Assembly: GCA_036936605.1 (NCBI GenBank)
Contig: JAUPFV010000001.1
Span: forward strand, 73,551,910 to 73,615,909
Direction of reading: 5' to 3'
Length of the DNA stretch: 64,000 nucleotides
Source: Limnanthes douglasii subsp. nivea
Taxonomy: Eukaryota > Streptophyta > Magnoliopsida > Brassicales > Limnanthaceae
The translations under genes were made by a program, and so were the position numbers. The notes below the pieces were generated by a model. The model did not search any database, was not told the DNA's origin, and saw only the letters and a program-made list of their open reading frames with translations. Shown here piece by piece: positions 1 through 9,905 of this stretch; within the stretch, counting starts at the first letter, position 1; each line of letters opens with the position of its first letter.

Positions 1-428
1 ATATAATTCATCTAACCATAAACACTTCAAGCTTGAAAGAATCTAAAGAATCACCTAATAATTTAAAATTTTAATACAATTATATGTCTAATAGGTATAT
101 ATTATTTAATAGTAATATATTATTCAAACGTATCAAAATCAAATTACAATTATTTTTTTAAAATATAATTGATGATTATAAAATTTCGATTAAAATGATA
201 ACATATTTAAATTAAAATACATGAAATAGAATAATTAAATCAATTATTGAAATTAGATTCAATTAACACTTACAAATTAATTTTAAATAACATTATAATA
301 TATTCTGATAAACGGTTCTTAAATGGTTAAATGGTTTGGCTGATGGTTTGAACTGGTAAACGGCTCTTAAATGGTTCGTCTGGTGGTTTGAACTGGCGGT
401 TTAACTGTGAAACTGGCCCATTACGACT
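1..428. other. AT-rich intergenic DNA
   Basis: No supportable gene. The first 300 bases are very AT-rich. From about 305 the sequence repeats variants of 'aaacggttcttaaatggtt' and 'ggtttgaactgg', leading into the minisatellite at 429. The block from 305 to about 615 ends in 'aaaccgtttgacacctcta', which resembles a hAT-type terminal repeat read from the other strand. I could not find a matching left end, so no transposon is called. Confidence 0.6.
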
Positions 429-557
429 GCAACCCGCCGAGACCGCAACCCGCCGAGACCGCATAAGGAGCAACCCGCCGAGACCGCAACCCGCCGAGAC
501 CGCAACCCGCCGAGACCGCAACCCGCCGAGACCGCAACCCGCCGAGACTGCAACCCG
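429..557. repeat. GC-rich 16-bp minisatellite
   Basis: Seven head-to-tail copies of the 16-bp unit gcaacccgccgagacc lie here: two at 429-460, a 9-base spacer (461-469), then five at 470-549, followed by a partial unit. The copies are almost identical (one C to T change in the last). The unit has two CpG dinucleotides and stands out sharply from the AT-rich surroundings. It lies about 475 bp upstream of peptide gene A. Confidence 0.95.
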
Positions 558-713
558 TGGTTCAGACTTAAACGGTGCGGGTTGGTGCTGGTTCAAACCG
601 TTTGACACCTCTAGTTGTTATTGTTAATCACGCTTCCTTTTTAAAAGGCGCCATTCTTATTAATAAAACAAACTAGGAGTATAGTACTAACACAAGTGGA
701 AATTAGGGACCAC

Positions 714-719
714 CACGTG
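714..719 (+). promoter_or_regulatory. G-box CACGTG upstream of peptide gene A
   Basis: A palindromic CACGTG lies about 315 bp upstream of the gene A ATG. It is conserved in copy B (28531-28536, within the same 'ccacgtgcatgactgtt' block) and altered in copy C near 47371. G-boxes bind plant bZIP and bHLH factors; a role here is inference from conservation. Confidence 0.45.
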
Positions 720-963
720 CATGACTGTTGAAGGCTACTACAGTTGACCATATTAGTAGTTAGTTATTCTTATTCACACTGGTCATATCATATCAATCAT
801 ATAGCAAGAAAGCTCTTTAAACTACACTCTGATTTTTGTCAATCTGACCATAGGTGAGTTCTGGAGATAAATGGAAGACTTGGCCCTTCTCACATCAATT
901 TGAATACTTTACTTGAATAAAATAACTTCTTCTTCTATCGTCTCTTTTGAATACCTATTTGTG

Positions 964-970
964 TATAAAT
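964..970 (+). promoter_or_regulatory. TATA box of peptide gene A
   Basis: TATAAAT 68 bp upstream of the ATG, a normal spacing for a plant gene with a short leader. The matching position in copy B reads tatataaata (30499-30508). Confidence 0.6.
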
Positions 971-1031
971 ACTGGACCTACATTCCCACAAGATTATATA
1001 TCCTTATTCCAGTTTACTCATAATATAAACC

Positions 1032-1865
1032 ATGGCCCTCGCTTTAATGAATGCTCTATCTCTCGCATCTTTTGTTTTTCTAGCACTCTTAACTACTCCT
1101 GCTCATGGAAGAAATTTATCAGGTAACATATATATCCGTTTATTTTTTTAGTATTCCTGATACTTTTATAGGTTTCTGCTTTTGTCTACATATATGTTCT
1201 TGTTTGTTTTATAGTTTGGTTTGTGTTTCTTGGATTTCTGTCTTTGAAATGTATTCTATGTTCGTACTTGGCTCTTTTGCTATGTTATATATTGATTTCT
1301 TTTGGCTGATAGTTGATTATGTTAGGTTGGTTTACTAGCTATTACCAATTTAACAAATTTGTTAATACATCAAAATACTGGCCTGAATATAGTCAATCAC
1401 ATGAACCACTTCTTCTGGTCACAGTTTTAGAATATTCATTTCTAAAGTGGTATCAATTTTAGTGCATTAAATTACATATTCACGATTGTATTGTAATATA
1501 TATCTTATCAACGTTTCATTTGAATAGCAGATAAGAGGAGTGTGATTATCAATCCTCTACCAACCACGAATTGCGAACACGGAGTAATTACGAGATCACC
1601 AACGGAGAAGGAAGCACTATTAGAAACGAGAGAGTTTGGGTTTCCTGGGATTAGTACTACTAGTAGTACGTCGACAAGTTCATTACTAGATGAGCTAATG
1701 ATTGATATGGTGACGGCAAAAGATGAGCTACACAAGAAGAAGCCAAATAAACCACCACCGTCTCCAAATGCATCACCGTCCAAACACCAATCGATCAACC
1801 CCCGAGGCAACCATCAGCGTCAAATGGGCTTAATAGACAGACTCATGTTTGGTCTCTTGAGATAA
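1032..1865 (+). CDS. Small secreted protein, two exons (gene A)
   Basis: Exon 1 is 1032-1122, the intron 1123-1530 (GT...AG, 408 nt) and exon 2 1531-1865, giving 141 residues. The ATG is chosen because it opens a signal peptide (hydrophobic residues about 4-22, cleavage probably after TTPAHG) behind a TATA box in context aaccATGG. The split codon joins in frame. The mature part is hydrophilic: a Ser/Thr run (STTSSTSTSS) about residues 70-80, a basic KKKPNKPPPSPN stretch, then SPSKHQSINP. Copies B and C have a TGA stop right after INP/INS where this copy has CGA, so this protein has a 20-residue extension ending DRLMFGLLR. I do not recognise the family. Size, signal peptide, single early intron and proline-rich C-terminal motif suggest a peptide-hormone precursor; PPPSPNASPSKH faintly recalls the IDA-type core (inference only). 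Confidence 0.6.
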
Positions 1866-2159
1866 CATAACCAATTATAACATCTCTTATCTTTATGTGT
1901 TAAGTGTATATATTTTGTTAACTTTTATTCTAAGGTGAACGGTTATCTCATGGTCTCTGAACTCGCTATTACTTTAACAATCCTGAACAGATGATGTTGG
2001 AGATCGAAATGGTGAAAGTCTCTGTATATTTTTGTCATCGCCTGAGGCCTTGAATCTAAATCTGTGTGAGTACCAGATGTTCTTTCGATGTCAATTAAAC
2101 TAAAAGGAAAAAAAAATGTTTCTCGTGGTTTCATAATGACACGAGAACCCACCTATAAA

Positions 2160-2715
2160 ACGAATATATATTTGATCTAACTTATTATCCTGGCTTTGCA
2201 TTCAAACCCATGCGTGCCATTTTAAATATTTTGGATGATTTTATCTATTTTAGATTCCGACATCAGACAGCGTGGTTAAAGAATATTGAGTTGAAAACTC
2301 GAGTTTTATAATTTTATTTCTTATTCGGCTATATCATTTCTTTTCAATGGATCATTCAATTTTATTTTGTGTCATTACTGGGTCTAAATTTGTAAAATAA
2401 ATTAATTAATTAATCTATTAATAACCATCCGCAGTCAAAACTAAACTATTAAAGGTAAACAAAGATTTTTTAAGAAATAAAATAGATCCGGTTATATAAA
2501 AGGATTTTATTTTTTTATTTTTTAAAATTTGGAGGTCTCATTCTACCGGTAGAGAATCTCATTTTAGCCAAATTCATTGACTTATACTAATTCACGGTTT
2601 GAAAAAGTACGGATAATCCCCGATTTTGAAACTAAATTAATGATAACCATCTCAACTTTTTTAATACCCATCTTACCCTCATTTTGTTACTACAATATAG
2701 ATCCATTTGTTTTCT
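2160..2715. other. AT-rich spacer, no gene seen
   Basis: This stretch is AT-rich noncoding DNA downstream of gene A. Open frames here are short and match nothing I recognise. Confidence 0.6.
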
Positions 2716-2721
2716 TTTTTC

Positions 2722-2930
2722 ATTCGATCAATATCATCTATGATTTTAGATTTGTCTTTTGTTCTTGATCAAAATCCTCTGTGATTTCAGATTTGTCTTT
2801 TGTTTTTCGTTCGATCGATATCCTTTGTGATTTCAGGTTTGTCTTTTGTTCTTCATTCGATCAAGATCCTCTGTAATTTTAGATTTGTCTTTTGTTCTTC
2901 ATTCGATCAAGATCTTCTGTAATTTTCGAT
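2722..2930. repeat. T-rich tandem repeat, unit about 50-57 bp
   Basis: Four to five copies of a pyrimidine-rich unit that reads approximately 'tgatttcagatttgtctttt' followed by 'gttcttcattcgatcaagatcctc'. Units are diverged by several bases each and the last runs into a poly-T tract. The open frames across it are repeat artefacts. Confidence 0.85.
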
Positions 2931-3099
2931 TGTTTTTTTGTGTGTGTTCTTTTTCATTTACCGATCATTTATTGATAAGTCTCGTGTATTTTGTTTTTTT
3001 TTTTGCTTTTGTTTTATTTGATTGTGTCGAGTTATTTCTTTGTTGTTTTATGATTATATTATTGTTTTAGTTATGCTGATTCTTTGATTTTATACATTC

Positions 3100-4200
3100 A
3101 TGTATATATTTACAAAATTATAAAAAAATAGTGATATTGGTAAAATGATTTGAGGATTTTTATTTCTTATGGTTTGGTTGCATAATTATGTGTTGTTTAG
3201 TTGTGAAAATACCAAGTTTTGTTAGGTGCGCAATTATGCACATATTAATCAGTTTTTGGGTGCAAAAGTTATATATTACTTGGTTGCGTACAAAGGTTAA
3301 GTAAATAGAACTTTGGTCATGAAAAAATAATTGTTTGTTATATTTTTTTTTCTTTTTTTAATTGTCATATGTTTCAAACTATAGCGCTAAAAAGAATCAA
3401 AAATAACATTAGTTTTTTTTTAAGACGAATAAAACTAGATTCATTGAAGATTTTTTTTTTAAATTCGTGTTACTACAGTTTGTTAAGAATATATAAGTAA
3501 TCTGGTTATGAAATCAGTCCCGAAGTTTTTTTTATCTTTTCTTTATATAGGTTTTTTCTTATTTTTTATTATAAAGATGAACATAACTGGATCAATGAAA
3601 TATGTTTATCTTGATTTTTTTACTATAGTTGGTTGCAAAAATAGAGTAATCTTGTTACAAAATTAGTCTGGAAAAAATAATAATGTTCCATTTGCGTAAT
3701 GAATAGTAATTTGGTTGCAAAAAACAAATATTTTCAGTTGCAGAATTAAGTGCAAATCAGTTGCGTAAATAAGAAGAAAAGAGTTGTGTAAATGAGAATT
3801 TGATTAAGAAAAATAAATTATGTTACTTTTTTTTGTTTTTTAAAATGCTATATGTTTCAATCCATAACTCTTTAATCATCCAAAATACCATTTGTTTTGT
3901 TTTTTAAGAAGAACAAAACTAGACTCGTAAAAGATTATTATTTTTATTTTTTTAAACTGCATATGGTTGCAAAAATAATAATATGGTTGCAAAATTTGTC
4001 TCGAAAAAACAATTGTTTTCTAGTTGCGTAATTAAAAGTAATTTAGTTGTGTTAAAACAATTGTGTTTAGGTAATTAAGACTAAATAGTTGTGAAATTAG
4101 AAAATTCAAAGATATTACTAATTGATTTAGTTTTGTTGCTCTTTAAAAAATAAAAATATATGTGTTTTTAGAAACAAACTTTAGTCATGTATATAATTTG
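3100..4200. repeat. Degenerate repeats in AT-rich DNA
   Basis: No gene. Three loosely similar blocks (about 3410-3550, 3575-3700 and 3900-4040) share a poly-T run, an 'aagacgaataaaactaga'-like segment and repeats of 'ggttgcaaaa' and 'agttgcgtaatta'. This looks like an old, diverged array of roughly 180-bp units. I cannot assign it to a transposon class. Confidence 0.5.
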
Positions 4201-4329
4201 AGTCATATAATTCCAATATCTTTGACATCGTAGGAGTCGTGATTCTCGGGGATGACTCTTCTAACATCAAACATTCATAGGTCTTTAAACAAATGTTTAT
4301 TGGAAGTCATCTGAAATTAGGCACATGTA

Positions 4330-4800
4330 TCCATCACTCATCTATCGTTGTACCTGCAAGAATAAGAAATCATTAGCCCATCAATGTACTCACAATCATC
4401 AGAAACCATTACAACATCTTCGACTTCGAACTTCTGATAGTTGTTTTCCTTTCCTTTCTCTGGGGAAATTCTGACTAATATGCCTTTTCTTTTTGCAAGC
4501 TCAACAAATCACGTTTGAACCCGTTCTAGCCCTTTTGAAATTTGATTAAGACTTTCCTCTCCTATTACTTAAATCTCTATTTCCCGAATGACCCATCGAA
4601 CTTAGTGTGTGCCCTTTGGAGTCATCATTCTAACACTCTTCTTTTGAGGATTTTCGGAGTTTAAGGCACTCTTGATTTAAACCATCATAAAAGAGTCTTT
4701 CCCGTAAAGCATGGTGATTATGAAGTATTCATACTCTTTTAGCAGAGAAGTCAAGATGATGATTGTTTGGTCATTTTCTTCCATTTTCACACCAACTCTA
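4330..4800 (-). pseudogene. Copia gag-protease fragment
   Basis: Read on the minus strand with stops and frameshifts, the sequence gives a gag-like stretch 'LLKEYEYFIITMLYGKDSF' followed by 'IKSALNS'. This resembles the Ty1/copia gag segment that usually reads SLP.SYE.F...LLYG...L..V..AL. Further downstream there is a faint protease-proximal segment (MDTCA). No intact frame survives. It lies 3' of an RNase H fragment (4917-5345) on the same strand, so the order is wrong for one element: two truncated copies, or a rearrangement, must be joined here. Confidence 0.5.
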
Positions 4801-4916
4801 TTCATGCACTTAGGTTTCATTGACTAAGTTCATAACCTACGTTCCAGCCAGAAATATTCATGCACTTAGGTTCTAGCAATTCTTTATACAAACAAGTCTC
4901 TCCAAAGATCCTACCT

Positions 4917-5345
4917 TCAAGTTATAGTATAATTCTTTTTATATAAGTCTCGACTGAGCTTCTGTCTGAGAGAGACATTCTGCTGATAGGCTACCAAGAC
5001 TTGCACAAGTCTCATGCAATACGTGAACTTTAAAACTGGCAGTACCTTCGTTAGAGAATCGCGAGGGTTTTTCTCACTTAAAACTCCTACAACCTTCATT
5101 TAATTTATGTCCACCAAATATCAGATGAAGTGAAGCTTGATATATGCATGCTTAGTTCGCTCACAGAATTTTGGATTCCTCATGAACTAAAAAGAATTTG
5201 TATTATCATCAAATAAAGTTGATTCTTGTTGTGTACAAATAATCTCACTTAGAAATCCATTTGACCATATGACTTACTTTATTTCTTGGATAACAACTAT
5301 ATATCGAACTTCCTTAGATGACAAGACAACAACCTTTTAAAGAGA
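4917..5345 (-). pseudogene. Copia RNase H C-terminal fragment
   Basis: Minus-strand translation gives NPKFCERTKHAYIKLHFI and, further on, SEKNPRDSLTKVLPVLKF. These match the end of copia polyproteins, which typically reads NP.FH.R.KHI....HF.R then NPAD..TK.LP...F. At least two stops and a frame change interrupt it. In a complete element this segment lies just before the 3' LTR; no LTR is recognisable here. Confidence 0.65.
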
Positions 5346-5688
5346 AGATTTCTAACTAACAATAAATAACCCAAAATTAACTCTATAGTGTAAAAGTAAC
5401 ATGCATAATTATAAATATATTGTATAATCCCACCATATATATAAAACTATTACTCAACCTAATCGTATACTAAATATATAACTTCCAATGATAATTTTAT
5501 AATGTACTTTTGAAAGTTAAAATATTGACTAGTGAACTATAAATTCACATAATTAATATTATTGACGAGATAGAATTTATTTTGGTACAAAAATTAAATA
5601 GTTTATTTTTAAGCAAAAAAAAAGTTACAAGAATTTTTTTATGGAAGATCATCCTAAATCTAAAATCCAAACCATGGAATGCATGATT
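5346..5688. other. AT-rich flank of gypsy element 1
   Basis: No gene or clear repeat. The sequence is very AT-rich and ends at the 5-bp target duplication of the gypsy element (5689-5693). Confidence 0.6.
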
Positions 5689-5693
5689 ATGTT

Positions 5694-6090
5694 TGATGAG
5701 TCCGAATTCTGCACGCCCTCCGGACCGGACAGATCACACTGACCGGACAAATCACTTTGATCACAATGACCATAGGACTGTTCGAACTATGACAAAAGTA
5801 CTAAAAAACCTAAACATTTCTTGACTAAGCTACTTGCTCTCCTACTTAGAGCTCATGGGTCTTTGAACATGACCCGGGTCCATTAAACATGACCCAAAAG
5901 CCCATAAGGGCCCAAACATCAGGGTATAAATACCCAACCACCTGCATTAAGTGTGGGTAATGAGAATTAACTGCTACCAGGCTGCTTAATTATCTCTCTA
6001 CTCTCTACTCTAAACACATATCACCTACACACTACTATAAATCATCAACCAAATTACTAGCCTACCCTCAGGCAATTATTATCCACACCA
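5694..6090 (+). repeat. 5' LTR of gypsy element 1
   Basis: 397 bp, TG...CA ends. The TATA box TATAAATA (5934-5941) lies inside the near-palindrome GGGTATAAATACCC. It matches 15774-16170 with seven substitutions. An LTR of the same family, more diverged, is at 62142-62521. Confidence 0.95.
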
Positions 6091-6093
6091 AAT

Positions 6094-6110
6094 TGGCGAC
6101 CACAGTGGGA
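6094..6110 (+). other. Primer binding site, element 1
   Basis: TGGCGACCACAGTGGGA begins three bases after the LTR end. The pattern fits priming by the 3' end of a tRNA, probably tRNA-Arg as reported for Ogre/Tat elements; the tRNA identity is from memory. A diverged equivalent follows the third gypsy copy's LTR (62525-62541). Confidence 0.75.
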
Positions 6111-6162
6111 GGAGAGGGTGCCTGAATCAAGCATTCAAAACCAGCTAAGAAAATCTGTCCGA

Positions 6163-8571
6163 ATGAATCCGGACAATCCAGAAGTACCACCAGCTTTGCT
6201 CGAAGTGGTGGGAGAGAACGATGAATACACTATCGAAGAGCGTGATAGGCTAAAGGGTGAAATAGAAGCTCTGAGGGCAGAAAATGCCAAGATGGGCGTA
6301 AAAGAAAAGTCCAAAGCATCAGCTGCTCATCACACCGATAACCCCAGAGAGCATGACTCTTCGAAGACTCATGTGAGCACCAAAAAAACTCATGCCAGTT
6401 CCAAAAAGTCTCACCGGTCTAAGCCACTGGAGAGTTCTGACTCAAGCTCAGAATCTTCTGATAGCTCTTCGGACAGTGAGGGAGTTAAAAAATCCTTGTC
6501 CTCTAGCAGCGATGAGGGTCGAACCAGAAAGAAGCAAAAGCAGATTAAAAAATATTCAAGAAAAAGGGATAGACAAGGAAAGATGAAGAGGCATATTGGT
6601 AAAGGATCATCTCATAGCCGGAAGCATGTGGACCGGATGCTGATGGATCCCTTCGCTTTTCACGATGAACCAGGTATCTTTGCAACTCCCAATAAGGGTA
6701 CTGTGTTTAGTCGTGGAAGAAACTGGAGACAATCTCCATTATCTTCTAAAATTCTGTCCGGAAACCTCCCCAAGAGGTTTGACAGCACCAAAATAGAGAA
6801 GTACGATGGCAGTACTGATCCGGACAACCATCTGGAGAAATTTAAAAACTTCATCATGAACTTTGACGACGACGATAAACTACTTTGTAGGGCATTCTCC
6901 CAATCATTTACGGGGAGTGCTCTAAAATGGTACAACAGCCTGCCTCAGGGTTATATTAAAGATTTCGATACTTTTTGGGTAGCCTTTCGAAGGCAGTTCT
7001 TAGGGAGTAAAGAACTAAAGGGCAATGGAGATACAATAATCCATTGTGCCCAGGAGCCGAATGAATCTTTGAAAGAATATATAAGCCGTTTTGTGAATAC
7101 CAAGAATGGGTTGGCTGATTGCTTCGAACAGGTGGCAATAGCATCCCTAAGGCAGGGTTTGAACCCATGCAATCTAGCTGATTCAGTGACCAGAAAGAAG
7201 GCCATGACGTGGGGAGGGTTGTTGAATCAGGTTGGCAAACAAATAAACGTCGATGTAACAAAGAAAACCAGGGTGCACAGGCAGGTGAGGTCTACCCCAG
7301 GGGCACCAAATCCCAATGAGAATCAGTTCGGGAACAAAGCAAGAGAAACCGGACATGGGCATGGTAGGGCAAAAGCTCAGTCTCAACCAGCTGCTCCTGC
7401 TCAAAGTCAACAATCCAGAAACAAGAGAGGGCCATGGGTCCAACCGGAGTGGTTCGTAGAGTTAAAAGAAACTTTGGCCACTATCTTTGATAAAACGAAG
7501 GAAGAGGTGCATTACCGGAGACCGGCAACACTGCAGTCTCCCAGAGAGCATCGCAATAATTCTTTTTGCCAATATCACAATGATATTGGTCATACCACTA
7601 ATGACTGCATAGCATTGAAACAAGAAGTTCAAAACTTGATTGAAAGGGGAAAGCTGGGGGCCTACGTGAAAAGAAGATCGGGTAACAGGCCTGATAACAC
7701 TCACCGGGTTGGTCCAAGTAATGCTGCTCCGGAGGGAGCCATGGTTATAGTTGAAAGGTTTGACGTAGAATCTGAGTACTTGGATCCTGATCCAACTCGA
7801 AACATAGTGGGTACAATTGAGGAATGTTCTAGGTCGGTCTCCGGGCTTATTAAGTTTTTCGAGTCACTTACAATTTTCGGAGGGGACACTATGACAGCTC
7901 CTACTGCTTCTTCGAGGAAGAGGCATGTTCATACTTTAGCCTCCCAGCTGGAAGGAGGCATGACTTCCTATCAGTCACAAAACTCATTCCCCTTCATTGT
8001 TTTTGATGAAGATGATTTAAGAGACATTGCTGGCCCTCATGAGGATGCTGTTGTCATAGGAGCATCTATAAGGGGCAATGACATAATACGAATCCTGGTG
8101 GATACTGGAAGCTCAGCCAATATCCTTTTCCTAACCACATACAAGAGAATGAAAAATCCAGCTGTAATTCAGAGTTCGGACATGTCAATCGTGGGCTTTA
8201 CAGGCAGCTCAGCAGATGTGATCGGAGAGTTCGAAGAAGAAGTTCTATTGGGCAAGGGCCCTTTCAAGAAAATGGTCAGAATACTCTTTATTGTGGTGGA
8301 TTGTCCCACTTGCTATAATGAAATTCTAGGGAGGTCTTGGCTCTCTAGGATGCATGCAGTGGCTTCAACAGTCCACCAGTGCTTGAAGTATGCTGTTCAG
8401 GGACAGGTTGGAGTCGTCCGGAGCAGCAAAAAATTGCAAGAGAATGTTATGCCACTGCCCTGGCTCCTCCAACGCTGGGGGCAGTCCGTATTAATGAACA
8501 ATAGCAGTTTGGGGGCCTTTCTGGGGGTGAGGGTGAAATTGATGACCCCAGAGAGACCCCTGGAGTATTAA
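6163..8571 (+). CDS. gag-pro: Gag-protease, gypsy element 1
   Basis: An open frame of 802 codons from the ATG at 6163; that start is chosen because the related copy at 62594 begins at the matching ATG with similar residues (VVGENDEYTIEE). An acidic N-terminus is followed by a serine-rich stretch (residues about 92-130) and a strongly basic stretch (about 130-160). The retrotransposon gag domain spans about 214-330 (FSQSFTGSALKWYNSLP). A degenerate zinc-knuckle-like motif CQYHNDIGHTTNDC is near 469, and the aspartic protease site LVDTGSSANIL near 646. Gag packages element RNA and protease cleaves the polyprotein. The last 45 residues are out of frame: a one-base deletion in the A-run at 8428-8433 shifts the frame, so the product is cut off from pol. 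Confidence 0.9.
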   Translation: MNPDNPEVPPALLEVVGENDEYTIEERDRLKGEIEALRAENAKMGVKEKSKASAAHHTDNPREHDSSKTHVSTKKTHASSKKSHRSKPLESSDSSSESSDSSSDSEGVKKSLSSSSDEGRTRKKQKQIKKYSRKRDRQGKMKRHIGKGSSHSRKHVDRMLMDPFAFHDEPGIFATPNKGTVFSRGRNWRQSPLSSKILSGNLPKRFDSTKIEKYDGSTDPDNHLEKFKNFIMNFDDDDKLLCRAFSQSFTGSALKWYNSLPQGYIKDFDTFWVAFRRQFLGSKELKGNGDTIIHCAQEPNESLKEYISRFVNTKNGLADCFEQVAIASLRQGLNPCNLADSVTRKKAMTWGGLLNQVGKQINVDVTKKTRVHRQVRSTPGAPNPNENQFGNKARETGHGHGRAKAQSQPAAPAQSQQSRNKRGPWVQPEWFVELKETLATIFDKTKEEVHYRRPATLQSPREHRNNSFCQYHNDIGHTTNDCIALKQEVQNLIERGKLGAYVKRRSGNRPDNTHRVGPSNAAPEGAMVIVERFDVESEYLDPDPTRNIVGTIEECSRSVSGLIKFFESLTIFGGDTMTAPTASSRKRHVHTLASQLEGGMTSYQSQNSFPFIVFDEDDLRDIAGPHEDAVVIGASIRGNDIIRILVDTGSSANILFLTTYKRMKNPAVIQSSDMSIVGFTGSSADVIGEFEEEVLLGKGPFKKMVRILFIVVDCPTCYNEILGRSWLSRMHAVASTVHQCLKYAVQGQVGVVRSSKKLQENVMPLPWLLQRWGQSVLMNNSSLGAFLGVRVKLMTPERPLEY

Positions 8572-9905
8572 TACCGATCGAAGAGGTAGAAACACACTAT
8601 TTGGAAGATGGGAAAAGTGTCAAGATAGGGTCTAAGATGCCACCTGTGTTGAAAGATGAAATGTTAAAGTTTTTGAAGAACCATCAGCACGTTTTTGCTT
8701 GGTGCAATGCTGATGTTACTGGAGTTCCATCAGAAGTGATATCACATCACCTATCCGTCCGGAGAGACGTAGCTCCAGTGGTTCAAAAAAGAAGAGCTTT
8801 TTCCAAAGAAAAGGCTGATGTCATTGTGCAAGAGGTTGACAGGCTCACAAATATGGAGCACATCAAGGAGTCTCAATACCCTTTGTGGACTGCCAATCCT
8901 GTCTTAGTAAAAAAGAAGAATGGAAAGTGGTGCATGTGCATTGATTTCACAGATCTCAATAGAGCTTGCCCAAAAGATTTGTATCTAGTTCCCCGGATTG
9001 ATCAGTTAGTAGACTCCACCTCTGGGAACAAGCTGCTTTCCTTTATGGATGCTTTCTCCGGATACAATTAGATTTAAGTAGATCCAAAGGATCAAGAGCA
9101 TACCACATTTGTCACTGACAGAGGTCTTCATTGCTACAAAGTAATGCCATTTGGTTTGAAAAATGCTGGGGCTACTTATCAGAGGTTAGTCAACAAGGTA
9201 TTTGCTGATCAAATTGGAAGAAATATGGAAGTGTACATTGATGACATGATGGTGAAGAGTGTAGATGAGCAGTTTCACTTGTCCGATCTCCAAGAAACTT
9301 TTGCCAACTTGGTAAAAGTGAATTTGAAATTAAACCCAGAAAAGTGTGTATTCGAAGTGCATTCCGGGAAGTTTCTAGGTTATATCATAAGTGAGCATGC
9401 AATACAGCCCGATCCGGACCAGCTAAATGCTCTTTTCCAAATGGAGCCTCCTCGAAACATTAAAGAAGTACAGCGGTTAACGGAGAGATTAGCTGCCTTA
9501 AACAGATTTATCTCAAGGTCTTCGGACAAGTGTGCTCCTTTCTTTCAAACTTTGAAGGGTGCAAAGGGATTCGATTGGACCCCACATTGTGATGAGGCTT
9601 TCAGTGAGATCAAGAAGAACCTGTCCTCTCCCAAGACTTTGTTTAAACCTGTTGATGGGGAGACCCTCTTCGTATATTTGGCAGTTTCAAGTTATGCCAT
9701 CAGTGCTGTGTTGGTAAGAGAGGTCGATGGTCATCCCCATCCAGTATACTACATCAGCAAAAGTTTGATAGATGCAGAAAGGCGTTACTTGAAACTCGAA
9801 AAGTTAGCATTGGCCCTGGTAATAGCTGCCAGGAAGATGAGGCCTTATTTCCAGGCTGATCACATCATCGTCCGGACTTCTTTCCCTCTAAAGAATGTCC
9901 TCTAA
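8434..9905 (+). pseudogene. Reverse transcriptase and first RNase H, gypsy element 1
   Basis: Pol continues one frame back from gag. The RT shows VKKKNGKWCMCIDFTDLN, FMDAFSGYN, VMPFGLKNAGATYQ and the catalytic YIDDM near 9235. The retroviral-type RNase H follows (near 9650-9900, AVSSYAISAVLVRE). Stops interrupt it: TAG 8502-8504, TAG 9069-9071 where a conserved Gln (GYNQ) is expected, TAA 9075-9077 and TAA 9903-9905. The RT would copy element RNA into DNA and RNase H would degrade the RNA strand. Catalytic residues remain, but translation cannot pass the stops. A decayed copy in the same order is at 37.4-38.6 kb. Confidence 0.9.

Larger units (their letters stand above)
615..2115 (+). repeat. 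Segmental duplication, copy A
   Basis: This segment carries peptide gene A with its promoter and 3' flank. Related sequence recurs in the same orientation at about 28.3-31.1 kb (copy B) and 47.15-53.15 kb (copy C). Shared landmarks are the 'gcgccattcttattaata' stretch near 650, the block around CACGTG near 714, the 'gaccataggtgagttc' stretch near 849, the exons, and the 3' block near 1935-2110. The gene is therefore part of a small dispersed tandem family. Confidence 0.85.

Noticed and set aside
429..557. CRISPR-like repeat array
   Set aside because: Units are directly contiguous without spacers (apart from one 9-base gap) and the setting is a plant genome; it is a minisatellite.
305..615. 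hAT-type MITE around the minisatellite
   Set aside because: The right end (reverse complement TAGAGGTGTCAAACGG) is suggestive, but no matching left terminal repeat or 8-bp target duplication was found.
1105..1338. 77-codon hydrophobic frame after exon 1 of gene A
   Set aside because: It starts inside exon 1 in another frame and runs through the T-rich intron; the hydrophobicity comes from T-rich codons.
2846..3070. Short hydrophobic protein at 2.8-3.1 kb
   Set aside because: It spans the T-rich tandem repeat and poly-T; no start context or homology.
8422..8450. Possible programmed -1 frameshift between gag-protease and RT at an A6 run
   Set aside because: In element 2 (37194-37415) the same region is read in a single frame, and alignment shows one base fewer in element 1 here, so a deletion is the simpler explanation.
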